64,000 nt of DNA, from positions 171,502,704-171,566,703 of the forward strand of contig OX336389.2 in assembly GCA_946902985.2 (NCBI GenBank), given 5' to 3'. The notes under the pieces are model-generated. The model made no database searches and had not been told where the DNA came from. It saw only the letters and a program-made list of their open reading frames with translations. Of the stretch, positions 54,086 through 64,000 are shown piece after piece (within the stretch, counting starts at the first letter, position 1; every line of letters begins with the position of its first letter). The stretch is from Meconema thalassinum (lineage: Eukaryota > Arthropoda > Insecta > Orthoptera > Tettigoniidae). The translations under genes and the position numbers were made by a program.

Positions 54086-55684
54086 TGAACCCAAATTCGG
54101 CTTACTTTATGATGAATTTTGAGGCTAGTATCTACTAAATAGTATGGGAGATGCATGAGATTGTAGGTGCTGGATTGGTGACAGAAAACCAGATTTCAGC
54201 TCAGTTGCAAGTCTGTGATGCATTATGGGTCGTCCTAGCAAGGTTAATTTACCTTGGCGACGAAGTGATACCGCGCCTATGTTAGAATGAATACGGTATC
54301 CACGAGCTAAATGTCCGAACACTGATAGCCAATCAGGGAAGTCTTCTATGTTGGAAGACTCAGGGATCATAACTGGGATAGTTTTCTATTCTCTTTTAGA
54401 CCGTATGAGTAAGGTATTATTACATGAAAAGATGTTAAATTTAAGTTTTGACTATGGTATAATGATATTACAGCGATTATGGACTTCAGAAGAAAGTAAT
54501 ATTGTGTGCTCACGTGATCCGTGCCCAATTCCTGAAAAAATGGCGGAAAGTCATTCTGATGGACGGCAGAGCACAGTGAAGAAGGCTCATTACCGATTAC
54601 AGATTCAGCGAGGTGCGATCGTGGAGAATAGCAAGTCAGCGCTCCAAGGCCAAGTGGGCCCGCGATTGAGGCAAGTCCGTTAGCAAGAAGGAGGCTTCGA
54701 CAGGCTAAGTGCTCATATCACCCGTGCTATGAGAGAGCAAGTTCTGAACACAGTAATTCATTAATATATCTTGCGTGTGCGATATTACGAAGTCAGCATA
54801 TATTTGAAGCTAGAATAAACTTGTGCATTGTGCCAGTATTACAGGCGAGCTTTTGTAATGGATTTATGTTATCCAGTTTACGAGATTCGACAGTTTTAGT
54901 GTACGTGAATCTAGCGCTTGAGAAAAGTGATTATCTCGGTACCGAAACGACGTGTATTCTACGCAGCGAAGGCAGTCCAGTTAGCGTGTGCGCTGATGAA
55001 ACATTTCGAACAGCAGTGGAGAACTATAGACATTCACAAGGCTCCGTGTATTATTGTATTATTGAGGCTGCATATTTAGTACAGTGAGATATCGATTCTA
55101 CGGATATTCACTATTATCTCAACTCAACATTTTTAATAATGCAGTTAAACGTTATAAATTAGCTGTGATGAGTGAGTAAATTATGCGCCTGGGATATACA
55201 GAATAGAAGCATCGTGACTTTACAGAGCAACCTTCAACATGAATTTAGAACACTTCAAAATTATGTCCAGCTATATCGTGACATTATGCAACCAAGTGAC
55301 TTCATTACATTTTCGAAGTAATATGTGGTTTGCAAATACGAACCTTTTTCAACGCTATTGCTCATACTCAACTGAATTCTACAAGAGTCGTCTAAAGAAG
55401 ATTTAAGAAGACGCTTTCTGATGGAAGAAGATGGCGGTTCGAGCAGAAGGAGAGTGGCAGTCCGAGTCCAGTCTGCAGCAGTGGGTGTTCTTGGTGGAAC
55501 GCGAGTTCGATGTCTGTGAATGTTCGTGGATTGTGGGGAACTACAGTTCGATCCTCTCCTGGAACAGAATTACCATTCCATCTGGGTAATTCCTAAACGC
55601 TACAATACAACCAGAACTTCTTACCAGGTACAGCGAAGACATACTCTATTAAGTAGTTTCCTTATTAGTGGTGCTCTATCTGCC
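54086..55684 (+). other. Probable 3' LTR remnant of element C, then unassigned
   Basis: There is no domain in any ORF here. Position after the polypurine tract suggests the first part of a 3' LTR. It does not match 38651-40607, which could be the other end of a long LTR, so the pair cannot be confirmed. A C-run lies at 55683-55694. Confidence 0.35.
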
Positions 55685-56005
55685 CCCCCCCCCCTGCCTA
55701 GCTCTCATAGAGATTCTCGCTTGCCTATTTTCTGGCGCAAAATTGAAGCCCTTCGTAATTCTTTCTGGAAAAGGTGGAAGTTGGAGTACTTAACTTACTT
55801 ACAGAGGAGACAAAAGTGGCTTCTTTGTAATCCAGATATTAAAGTGGGAGATTTGGTTTAAGTCAGGGATGTTTCTCCCCCTTTGGTATGGATCTCTGAT
55901 AGGATTGTTGAGTGCTATCCGGGCAGGGATGGAAGGATTCGAATTGTAAAGTTCCTTACTGCTAACGGTCATATTGTTAGACCGATATCATTACTTTCAT
56001 ATTAA
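55685..56005 (+). pseudogene. pol: BEL/Pao pol C-terminus (DUF5641-like)
   Basis: Reads PIFWRKIEALRNSFWKRWKL, YLTYLQRRQKWLLCNPDIKV, GDLV, stop (TAA), then VRDVSPPLVWISDRIVECYP, GRDGRIRIVKFLTANGHIVR and PISLLSY. This matches the end of BEL/Pao polyproteins after integrase (W.RW..EYL..LQ, GDLV, the GR(V/I)V..(Y/H)PG.DG.(V/I)R block, and RP(I/V)). One in-frame stop and no integrase core upstream make it a remnant. 257 bases later a BEL LTR begins. Confidence 0.8.
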
Positions 56006-56261
56006 CCGCTTGAAACTTAATATTTTTTCTCTTCTTTGTTCGTGTCGGGCCTCAGCTTGGTGTATTTCATGAAATACAAGTTCAATTAGAGTCAGCAATC
56101 GCTGCTCTCTGCTTATTTTTAGTTTCCTTTATTTCCCTTCGCAGACACCAACAGGGACCCTCGTTTGTGTTTCCTTTTTCTTTGAATATGCACTAAAATG
56201 TATATAAGTTTGTTTCAGTTATTTCCCCCGGGATTCTAACCCAGCTCATCACGCGGCCACC

Positions 56262-58775
56262 TGTCGAAGTTTGGATTCAGCAATCTCAAAAATTGCTTCA
56301 AACCGCTCAATCAGATGTCGTCGTTGTCGTCAGATACAATCTCCTTGAAGACTCTACTCTATGAAGCAAATTATATTATGTAAATTGTTTTTATATTTCA
56401 AATGTTTCCCACTCTGTTTTTTTGTTCCTTAGTTCCCCCCTCCCCTTCGTCTTCTGGTTCTTCGTGTGCTCAAATCCTTCACTCACGTCTAGTCTAGACA
56501 TTTGAGTGATAGGTTTAGTCCTCTCCACGAGGCACATCTCCTTAACACATGAAGTGATTCAAATAAGTCGCCATGTCTAAATTTCAGGTGTAACGGCTGC
56601 AAGAAACTTCAAACTTCAAACCAACATTGCAAGATAAGTGAACTACCTACGTTGATTTTAACCATTATTAATAGGTTTTAAACAACATTTGAATGCTTTT
56701 AATGGAAGTTATAGGCAGTGCTGGGATTTTCACAAAATTGTGTAATAACTGCCCCCCGTGGGAACTATCATTCTTAGCCAACAAGGCTCGCTACTAAAGT
56801 CATGAAATCTAGCATTTCTTGTACTGAATAAGGGAATACCTTCCCTACAACGTGGGACTCTGCTAAAACTTATAGCTGTCTAAAACTCAACCTTATTCCT
56901 CCGGGGGATTTCAACTGCCTCATTCAACCGTCAATTCATCTCTGGAAATGTCCATTCACAATAGAATCTAAACCGTGAAGAACTATACTCAATACCGTCA
57001 AAATAACTGTCAACTTTAAGTTAAATGGAACTATTAATTGCAAACTAAAACTCTCTAACGCTGGAAACATATTCAAGTTCAACTCAGTGCATCTCCATAA
57101 ACTGCAATAAATTTTCTCTTGTTCAACAAACTTTAGTGCTACAAAACAGTGTCCGTTCAAAGATCTTCCGCGCCGCGATTCTTTAAGAGCAATAAAATTG
57201 GCCAAGCCTTTAATCTCATATTTCCTATAACCCTAATGCCCTATACTAACAATTTAGGGTATGTTTAAACTAGTTTTTGTTCAATTCAATGAGGCCTCGC
57301 CAAAATAGGCGCCCTCCCACTTTTTCTCAACTTAACTTATTCATTCTGTTTACATATATGTGGTTGTAATCCACATTTTAAAACGCATTTTTTCCTGCAA
57401 CGTCCAGGAAGTTCTACTTTTCTAATTGTTAACCATTTATCTAATTTATGTAATCCAGGTTTCGTTAATACGACCTGTTCTATTTGAATTTCGCATCTCT
57501 TAATTTCTGTATAATTATTGGTGGTTATAATCAACTGATTAATCTCTTTTGTCTTCTCCTGATTTTCCCAGGAATTTATGACTTTTTCGCTTATTACAAG
57601 GGCATTCTCAAACTATTGGTATTCTACCTAACCAATCTAACGAAATATTTAAGCAAATTGTAAGTCCTTTATTATTATCATTATAAGTTTTAAACTTCTT
57701 AATTGTATGCACAGTTCGAAAAACCTTGTGAGGGTTTTAGTGCTTGCGATAGGTCTGAGACCTTTAATTGTTCTAAAACAAAGAAATTGTTCTTTAGCTC
57801 AAAATAGATCTGAGATCTAAATTGTTATTACTGTCCAACTTAATCACTTTGTTAAATAAATTCTTTATTATTTGTTTTCTACTTCTATTGCTAGAAGAAC
57901 TGTTAGGCAGGACCTTCTCTTCCCTACTTTTTCTCCTGAATTATTCTATACTCAAAGAAAAAGGCAAATCACCGAATGATAAGTTTATTAAAAATTCAAT
58001 CACTTGTTGCGTTTGGAGCAAAACTTGTATTAAAACATTTATAAAGTTTCTTTTAGCTATCACAGCTAATTCTAGTAAATTATTAGAGCAAGTAGGCTAT
58101 AGCTCACTCTGCCAGCTTCCTACTTGTAGAGACTTTCGTTCTGTCCTGTAATTTATTGTTTAGAATTTGGTTTTGTTCGAGTAAAGTTTGGGTTTTCATC
58201 CTTTCACAACTTTTAGTCGGCGCCCTGCTGGGTAAGAGTTTAGCTTTCTTTACGCGCAACACTTGGTTCTCTCTAATAATTTCTACAAATAATAAACATA
58301 TCGATAAAAGTTCTAAAAGTGCTTTATTCTTGCCCACTCTGGAGGCATTCATCTTTTTTGCAGTGTCGCGTAATACAAATATTCCGGCTAATCCAAATAC
58401 TTTTAGCATCTCAGAATGCTACAGAAAATCTCACCCATTTGAAGGGAAAGTACATAAATCACTTTCATCTGGCACACCTTTGTTCGCCAGTGTACTCAGC
58501 TCTCCTATAGTACACAGAATCGGGCTCAGGAGGAAAAGAGCACCAGAAACCTCAAATCACGCTGCTCTCTCCGTTATCCGGGCTCTAGCTCCCACTTATT
58601 AAGGATGCCTCCGCAAGTTTAGCGCAGTATATATACTTATTCTCACTACCTTATTACTTTTTGACTTGGATTCTCTTCCTCTCGGCCTACGATCGTTTCC
58701 ACTCCTAAACCCTTCTCCTTTTCTTTTCTAATCATCATCCATCAGGTAGTGTCTGAGCTCAGACTTAACCTACCA
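56262..58775 (+). repeat. BEL/Pao LTR, uninterrupted copy
   Basis: It begins TGTCGAAGTTTGG after CGCGGCCACC and ends ACTTAACCTACCA. It aligns in order with the three-part LTR at 3815-25445. pol C-terminus lies upstream and gag downstream, so it may serve as the 3' LTR of one copy and the 5' LTR of another. Small ORFs inside it are not shared with the other LTR. Confidence 0.72.
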
Positions 58776-58781
58776 AAATAT

Positions 58782-58797
58782 GGTTCCAGAAATCCGG
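58782..58797 (+). promoter_or_regulatory. Possible BEL primer binding site
   Basis: TGGTTCCAGAAATCCGG lies about five bases after the LTR end. TGG-initial primer sites are usual; no tRNA was assigned. Confidence 0.45.
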
Positions 58798-58999
58798 AAG
58801 AGTCCAATTTGTCAATATTTTGCAAATTAGGCCTACTAATATCTACTTTGAATTTTTCAGCTATAACTCATACTGCTCAAGGCTGGTGGAGGGTGAGAGA
58901 GGTCACTCCTGTCTCCTACAGCGTCCATCACCTTTCAACCTGCTTGCTGCTGCCAACTTGACAGCATTTCGACAAACTCTGCAGTATCGTAAGTCGTAC

Positions 59000-59943
59000 T
59001 CCAACTTTCAAACTATGTATATCATAGCCCCTGGGTATAGGGAAAAAGATAGAGACAAAGAAAGGGATGATAAGCTCATCGCCAAACGGGCGTCTTACAA
59101 GGGGCAAATCACCCGGTTTAAAGATATATCAAGGATCTGGATCCCTCAGAGTCTAATTTAGACGTAATTAAACATCGCTTAAAATATTATGAACGATCTT
59201 ATGAAAACTATAACACGGTTGAAACAGAAATTGAAACATATATGCTCAATCAAACAGACGATCGAGTGGACGTAGAAACTCAATACTATGAAGGCATTGG
59301 CGCTGCCTTCAAAATAATACGTCAACTTGAAGAAGATCAAAAAAGGACGTTTCAGTTCCTAGTTCACCCCAAGAACAACAAACCTCGCCTCGTGAGGGCA
59401 CTCATAAACCTAAACTTTAACTCCCTAAAATAAATTTGTCTCATTTTTCAGGTGATGAATCCGAATCGGATTCCTTTTATGAGCTATTTTGCTCTCTTAT
59501 TCACGACAATAAGGTTATTCTAGATATACATAAATTTCATTACTTAAGAGCAACCCTTCACGACCAAGCATTACAGCTAGTTGAAGCACTCACATTAAGC
59601 ACCGTAAACTACCCTATCGCCCTTAATTTACTCAAAAAAAGATATGGTAATGTACGTTTACGTATTCAGCGTCATATGAAATCATTATTTAACTTGCCTG
59701 CCTCGTCATAATGACGTCACTAGCCTGCGTACCCTCGTTGACATAACCCAGCTTCATGTGAAGGCATTATCCCAATTAGATCTGCCCACTGAACATCGGG
59801 ACACCTACTTAATACATTTAGTAATTTCAAAAGTCGATACTACCACTCTCAAAGCTTGGGAGATTAAACTTTCTAATAATGATGATTATTCATATGAGAA
59901 TTTAGTAACTTTTATAAATAGCAGAAGTCGGCAGATGCATTAG
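59000..59943 (+). pseudogene. gag: BEL/Pao Gag (DUF1759-like)
   Basis: The frame opens near REKDRDKERDDKLIAKRASY and KGQITRFKDIS, then shifts near 59130 to LDVIKHRLKYYERSYENYNT. From 59436 it reads LSHFSGDESESDSFYELFCS, LIHDNKVILDIHKFHYLRAT, LHDQALQLVEALTLSTVNYP and IALNLLKKRYGN, the hallmark of BEL/Pao Gag (FSGD, SFY.LF, KFHYL, NY..A...L..RYG). From 59758 it gives LSQLDLPTEHRDTYLIHLVI and LKAWEI. Several frame changes break it. Confidence 0.82.
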
Positions 59944-60149
59944 CTAACCAAAGTAAACCCGCCTCTTCCAATTCTAAGCGTGAACCCACGTCACCCTAAA
60001 TCTAGACGCGAATGTGCATCTACTAGTACTCAAAAACTCGGGTCTAGCTCTTCCAAATCTGACCCTCACACCACTGATGACAAAACTAGGGCCACCGAAT
60101 GCCGTACTACACGTTCTTTTCGCATTAAGTACTCAAGGCGAACCCCGCA

Positions 60150-61040
60150 AAACGCAAAAGACTTAATGAGCCAATAAAATGCATATTGTGTAAGGATCAT
60201 CACGCTTTATACTTATGTACATCTTTCAAAGAGCTATCAGTTGACGAGAGTAGAAAATTGGCATCTCAAAACAAGTACTGTTTCAATTGCCTTTCACCTA
60301 AACATTCGGCTTCTAACTACAAGTCCACCAGGCTTTGCTTTCTTTCCGAAAGGGCACATCACACATTATTGCATCGTCACGATCAACCGAAGTCATCAGT
60401 ACCTTCTCCTTCTAAGCAAAGTGACAATCCTAGCAGAACCAATGCGTCATCTTATATTCAAAACGCCAAGTCTTTGCGTAGTGCTCAAGTATTATTGCCT
60501 ACGGTTCAAATCGAGGTTCAAGATAAATCTGGCAATTTGATTCGTGCCCGAGGGCTTGTTGACTCAGCGACGACACATGATTTTGCTGCCAACTCTCTAA
60601 TCAAAAAACTTGGTCTTCCAGTAACACACACTTCCATCAATGTATCAGGCATCAATAGTTTAAAATCGCAACCTTTGTTGTTTTCAAAATTAACTATAAA
60701 GGATACTTGTCAAAGAAATAATTTCCTTAAACTAAACTGTCTCATTCTCAACAGTATGGATGAAGATACCCCTAGTCTCTCTGTTGACACTTCCTGCTTA
60801 AATATTCCCGCTAACTTGAGGCTTGCCGATCCTCTGTTTAATATACAAGGCCCTATTGATAAACCCTTTGGTGCAAATGTCTTCTGGAATTGCCTACATA
60901 AACAAATTCGTCAATTATCATCCAACGTTTTTGTAAGAGACGCTGATTTTGGGTTGATTGTCACCGGCCAACTGCCGCATTATACCACTCAATCTATGTC
61001 ACAATTTCATTTCGTAAGCACCGATTTGGAACAGTTCTGA
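60150..61040 (+). pseudogene. pol: BEL/Pao zinc-binding region and protease
   Basis: CKDHHALYLCTSFKELSVDE and CFNCLSPKHSASN form the Cys/His block between BEL Gag and protease; the last Cys of the second knuckle appears to be Tyr. The protease has RARGLVDSATTHDFAANSLI, where DSA stands for the aspartic protease D-S/T-G. The frame runs to a TGA at 61038-61040, where FWK would be expected, and continues in the same frame after it. Confidence 0.78.
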
Positions 61041-61935
61041 AAACTTGAAAATATCGATTCCCCTAGCTTAACCTCATCAGAAAAAGAATTCGGCGAGCAA
61101 CTCTTCATTTATACCACCGCTCGCACACCAGAAGGCAGATTCATAGTCCAAATGCCGAGACTACTCAATCCTCCAAAACTAAGTAATTCTCAACCCAAAG
61201 CGCGTAAAGCTCTCTTCGCCATTGAGAAAAAATTCAAAAAAGAACCTCTTGTCAAACAACAATATGCGGAGGTCATGGAAGAGTATGAAAGTCTAGATCA
61301 CATGGAAGTTGTCAATAAATCTGATGACGAATCACATCCCTCAGTCGAATCCGTCTTCTTAAATCACCATCATGTGTGGAAAAACCCTCATGTCAAAGAC
61401 AGAATTCGAGTTGTATTTAATGGGTCATCACCCGACGCTAATGGCAATAGTCTTAATGATACTCTTCACACCGGTCCAGCTATTCAGTCCGATCTGTCTA
61501 CTATACTTTTGAATTTTCGGCTATTTCCTATAGCTGTCATTGCAGACATAAAGCAAATGTACCGTCAAATTTCAATTCAATCTGAATCATATGGCGTGAC
61601 GAAACAAGTAAGCCCATTAAAATATTTCGTTTGAAAACCGTTACTTATGGTCTTAGACCTTCTGCTTTCCTCGCCATTCGATCCTTACATATGCTAGCTT
61701 CTCAAGATGGTCATTTGTTCCATGCTAAATCCTCAGAATCATTAACAACATCCTTTTATGTCGATGATTATCTGCAATCTTTTCAAACTCTTGAAGTAGT
61801 GTCTCTCGTATCTCTTGAACTGAGAGCACTGCTAAAGAATGGAGGATTCCCAATTCATAAGTGGAATTCAAATTCACCTTAGTTCCTTGCTTAATTTCCT
61901 GTCGAAGATGTAGAACCCACTTCTGTCGAAATTTT
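61041..61935 (+). pseudogene. pol: BEL/Pao reverse transcriptase, N-terminal part
   Basis: It reads EFGEQLFIYTTARTPEGRFI, then HHHVWKNPHVKDRIRVVFNG, GNSLNDTLHTGPAIQSDLST, ILLNFRLFPIAVIADIKQMY and RQI. After a shift near 61630 it gives TVTYGLRPSAFLAIRSLHML and SLTTSFYVDDYL, with the YVDD catalytic site, then GGFPIHKWNSN. RNase H and integrase are missing; the sequence passes into an unrelated gypsy pol near 61935. Confidence 0.85.
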
Positions 61936-64000
61936 AGAACTCCCTGTGCCAACGATTCAAGTCAGAGGTGTCATACCTGACTGAAACGTAAAATGTAAAA
62001 TTCAGATTTTGTGTGCACTTGAGATTGCTAGCCATGTGTATTTGCACCAATTTCTAGTCATAAAGGACTTACGATATGAGGGCATATTGGGGGACGATTT
62101 TATCAGAAAATATGATGGGATAATCGATATGGGGGCGAAATACAGTCCAATTTAAACCGCATGAAGCCATTTCTATGGAAATCATTGTGGATGATCCGGA
62201 CTTCAGTGCTGATGTTAATGTTATGGAAATATTGAACGGTATGGAAATTGAAAATGAACAGGAAGAGTGTACGGCCCAGGGAAACTGCAATGAACCATTA
62301 AATTAAAAACTTGAGACATTACAAAGTGATTTCAATAATGTGTTTGTTACTACTCCCGGCGTTATAAGGAACTATGAGTACGATCTAGTAGTCTTGGACG
62401 ATTGTCCGTTCTAAAGAAACGTTTACCCTATCGCGGAAAAACACATGGAAGAAGCTGCTAGAAAGTTACTAGAAATGGAAGCCGCTGGTATAATACGAAA
62501 AGTACCAACGTCGTACGTTAATCCATTGACGATAGTTGTGAAGGCAGAGGGTAGCATGAGGCTATGCCTGGATGCCAGAGCCTTGAACGATAGATTGGCT
62601 CCAGAGCATGATAGACCGCCCAGGATAAGGGACATCCTGAGGTAGTTTAATGGAAAGCGGTACTTGTCATCATTGGACCTTGTACAGTCCTACTATCATA
62701 TAAAATTATCAGAACACACCCAAAAGTACACGCGATTTCTAATCAAACAAACCACCTATGTGTTTTGCAAGTTACCATTTGGACTTAAGAATGTGGGAGA
62801 CGCGCTGATCCGTGCTCTAGACGCAAATTTGACACCAGAAGTCAAGGAAAGGTTATTTGCTATGTAGATGACATCTTGATAGCTTCAGAGACTGAAGAGG
62901 AACATCTCCAGACCCTTCGTCTCGTTTTCGAGAATCTAACAGCGGCGAATTTTGAAGTCAATAAGGAAAAATGTAAATTCCTTCAAAAGGAAGTGAAATT
63001 TGTATGCCACATAATCAATGGGGATGGCTACTGACCCAATCCGTCCAAAATCCAACCTATTTCGGCATTTCCGACCCCTACGCGTGTCAAACACGTAAGA
63101 CAATTTCTCGGGGTAATTCAGTTCTTCGCAGCACACTGCCCACGATACTCAGAAACTGTTGCTCCACTGCAGAACTTGTTGAAGAAGAATTCCAGATGGG
63201 CGTGGAACGCAGAATGGACCGAGGCGTTTGATAAGGCAAAGAGAATGCTTGTAGAGAGCATAACTTTGGAGTACCCGGACTATAGCAGAAATTTTATTCT
63301 TGAAACTGATGCGTCTGCTATAGACATTAGTGCAATCCTGCTACAAGTGGACGAAAACCACAAGCGTCTTTATATCGCTTTCCTCAGTAGAAGAATTACT
63401 GTAGGCCTCATGAAACGAGCTATTTCACTACGGAGATAGAGGCACCAGCCATCGTATATGCCTTGGAATATTGGCGGAAGTTACTTGGGGGACAACGCAT
63501 CCTGGTGAGAACTGACCACAATGCCCTAAACTTTATCCTCAAGACAAGACTGGTAAGCGATCGGATAATGCGCTGGACAATTTTTCTCCAGCAATTTGAT
63601 CTTACGATCATACACCGTCCTGGGAAGGATAACTTTCTAGAGGATATCCTTAGCCGCAACCCAGAGGCGGGAGTACACGCCATTGGCGTCGAGGGAGAGT
63701 GTCAGGAACACCTTCGCTGACTTCAGCATTTGCACAAGGTCAACGACGGGAGGAAGAACAACGCAGGATAACCCGATTTTTGGAGAATAAGTTGGATGCA
63801 CAGGATGAGCATTACGCTGAGACAGCCGCAGCAGCTGCAGATCATGTCCTATACCGGAGAACATTGTACCAATTTACAGACCCGGACCACACCCAGCTTC
63901 GAACTGTAGGTCGAGGCGCTACGAGAACACTCTCATCATGATGGTCTATTTATCCATCGGACACGGGGGAACCGATAAGATGATCGCTATCATCTGCGAA
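61936..64000 (+). pseudogene. pol: Second Ty3/gypsy pol, broken, runs off the window
   Basis: The protease end has ILGDDFIRKYDGIIDMGAKY. RT reads AAGIIRKVPTSYVNPLTIVV, SMRLCLDARALNDRLAPEHD, KRYLSSLDLVQSYYHIKLSE and VFCKLPFGLKN, and, one frame over, CYVDDILIASETEEEHLQTL with the YVDD site. RNase H: NFILETDASAIDISAILLQV, YIAFLSRR, then VRTDHNALNFILKTRLVSDR and RPGKDNFLEDILSRNPE. Near the end GHGGTDKMIAII resembles the start of an integrase zinc domain. Multiple stops and shifts make it inactive. It differs from the gypsy at 27-33 kb. Confidence 0.82.

Noticed and set aside
38651..55684. A confirmed LTR pair for element C
   Set aside because: I could not see matching sequence between 38651-40607 and 54086-55684, so only primer-site and polypurine candidates are reported.

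Overview
The window looks like intergenic DNA from a large, repeat-rich arthropod genome, most likely an insect. This rests on the element types: mariner, hAT, BEL/Pao, Ty3/gypsy, two tRNA-derived SINE types and an insect-like IAP gene with BIR domains. I found no convincing host gene. Almost everything recognisable is a mobile element or tandem repeat, and many are nested inside each other.

Layout. 1-3.5 kb: a dispersed repeat, a ~128-bp tandem array and two small Tc1/mariner-type elements with TA target sites. 3.8-25.4 kb: one ~2.5-kb BEL/Pao LTR cut into three pieces by two insertions. The first insertion (4459-15465, GTAC duplication) is an LTR element on the minus strand with 3.9-kb LTRs and only a gag gene between them. 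The second (15711-23839) is a Mutator/Phantom-like element with ~2.67-kb terminal inverted repeats (TIRs), carrying an IAP-like gene, a small unknown gene and a FLYWCH-type gene. 25.4-27.0 kb: a truncated mariner and a fragment of another repeat protein. 27.2-33.8 kb: a nearly complete Ty3/gypsy element on the minus strand. 33.8-35.1 kb: a second copy of the repeat seen at the start, split by a 936-bp TA-flanked element. 35.1-41.3 kb: unassigned sequence with minisatellites and a SINE with a clear target duplication. 41.3-54.1 kb: the gag of a third gag-only element on the plus strand, split (AGGT duplication) by a second gag-only LTR element on the minus strand; the left LTR of that inserted element is itself split by a hAT transposon. 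55.7-61.9 kb: BEL/Pao pol C-terminus, a BEL LTR, then BEL gag, protease and RT. 61.9-64.0 kb: a broken Ty3/gypsy pol that runs off the window.

Most interesting points. (1) In the Mutator-like element, two exons inside the left TIR encode an open 58-codon leader. It ends in phase 0 and could splice in frame to the IAP ORF or to the downstream 94-aa ORF, so the TIR could act as a promoter-plus-leader cassette for cargo genes. (2) There are three related gag-only LTR elements. Their Gag has a long coiled coil made of exact 7-residue (21-bp) repeats, a retrotransposon-type capsid region, and an Arg/Asn/Tyr-rich tail with a PSTS motif in place of a zinc knuckle. They have no pol. Two have very long LTRs with short sense-strand ORFs. 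Autonomous partners are not in the window.

All family assignments come from reading motifs; no searches were run. Splice models, LTR boundaries and element relationships are inferred from sequence signals and from comparison of copies inside this window.
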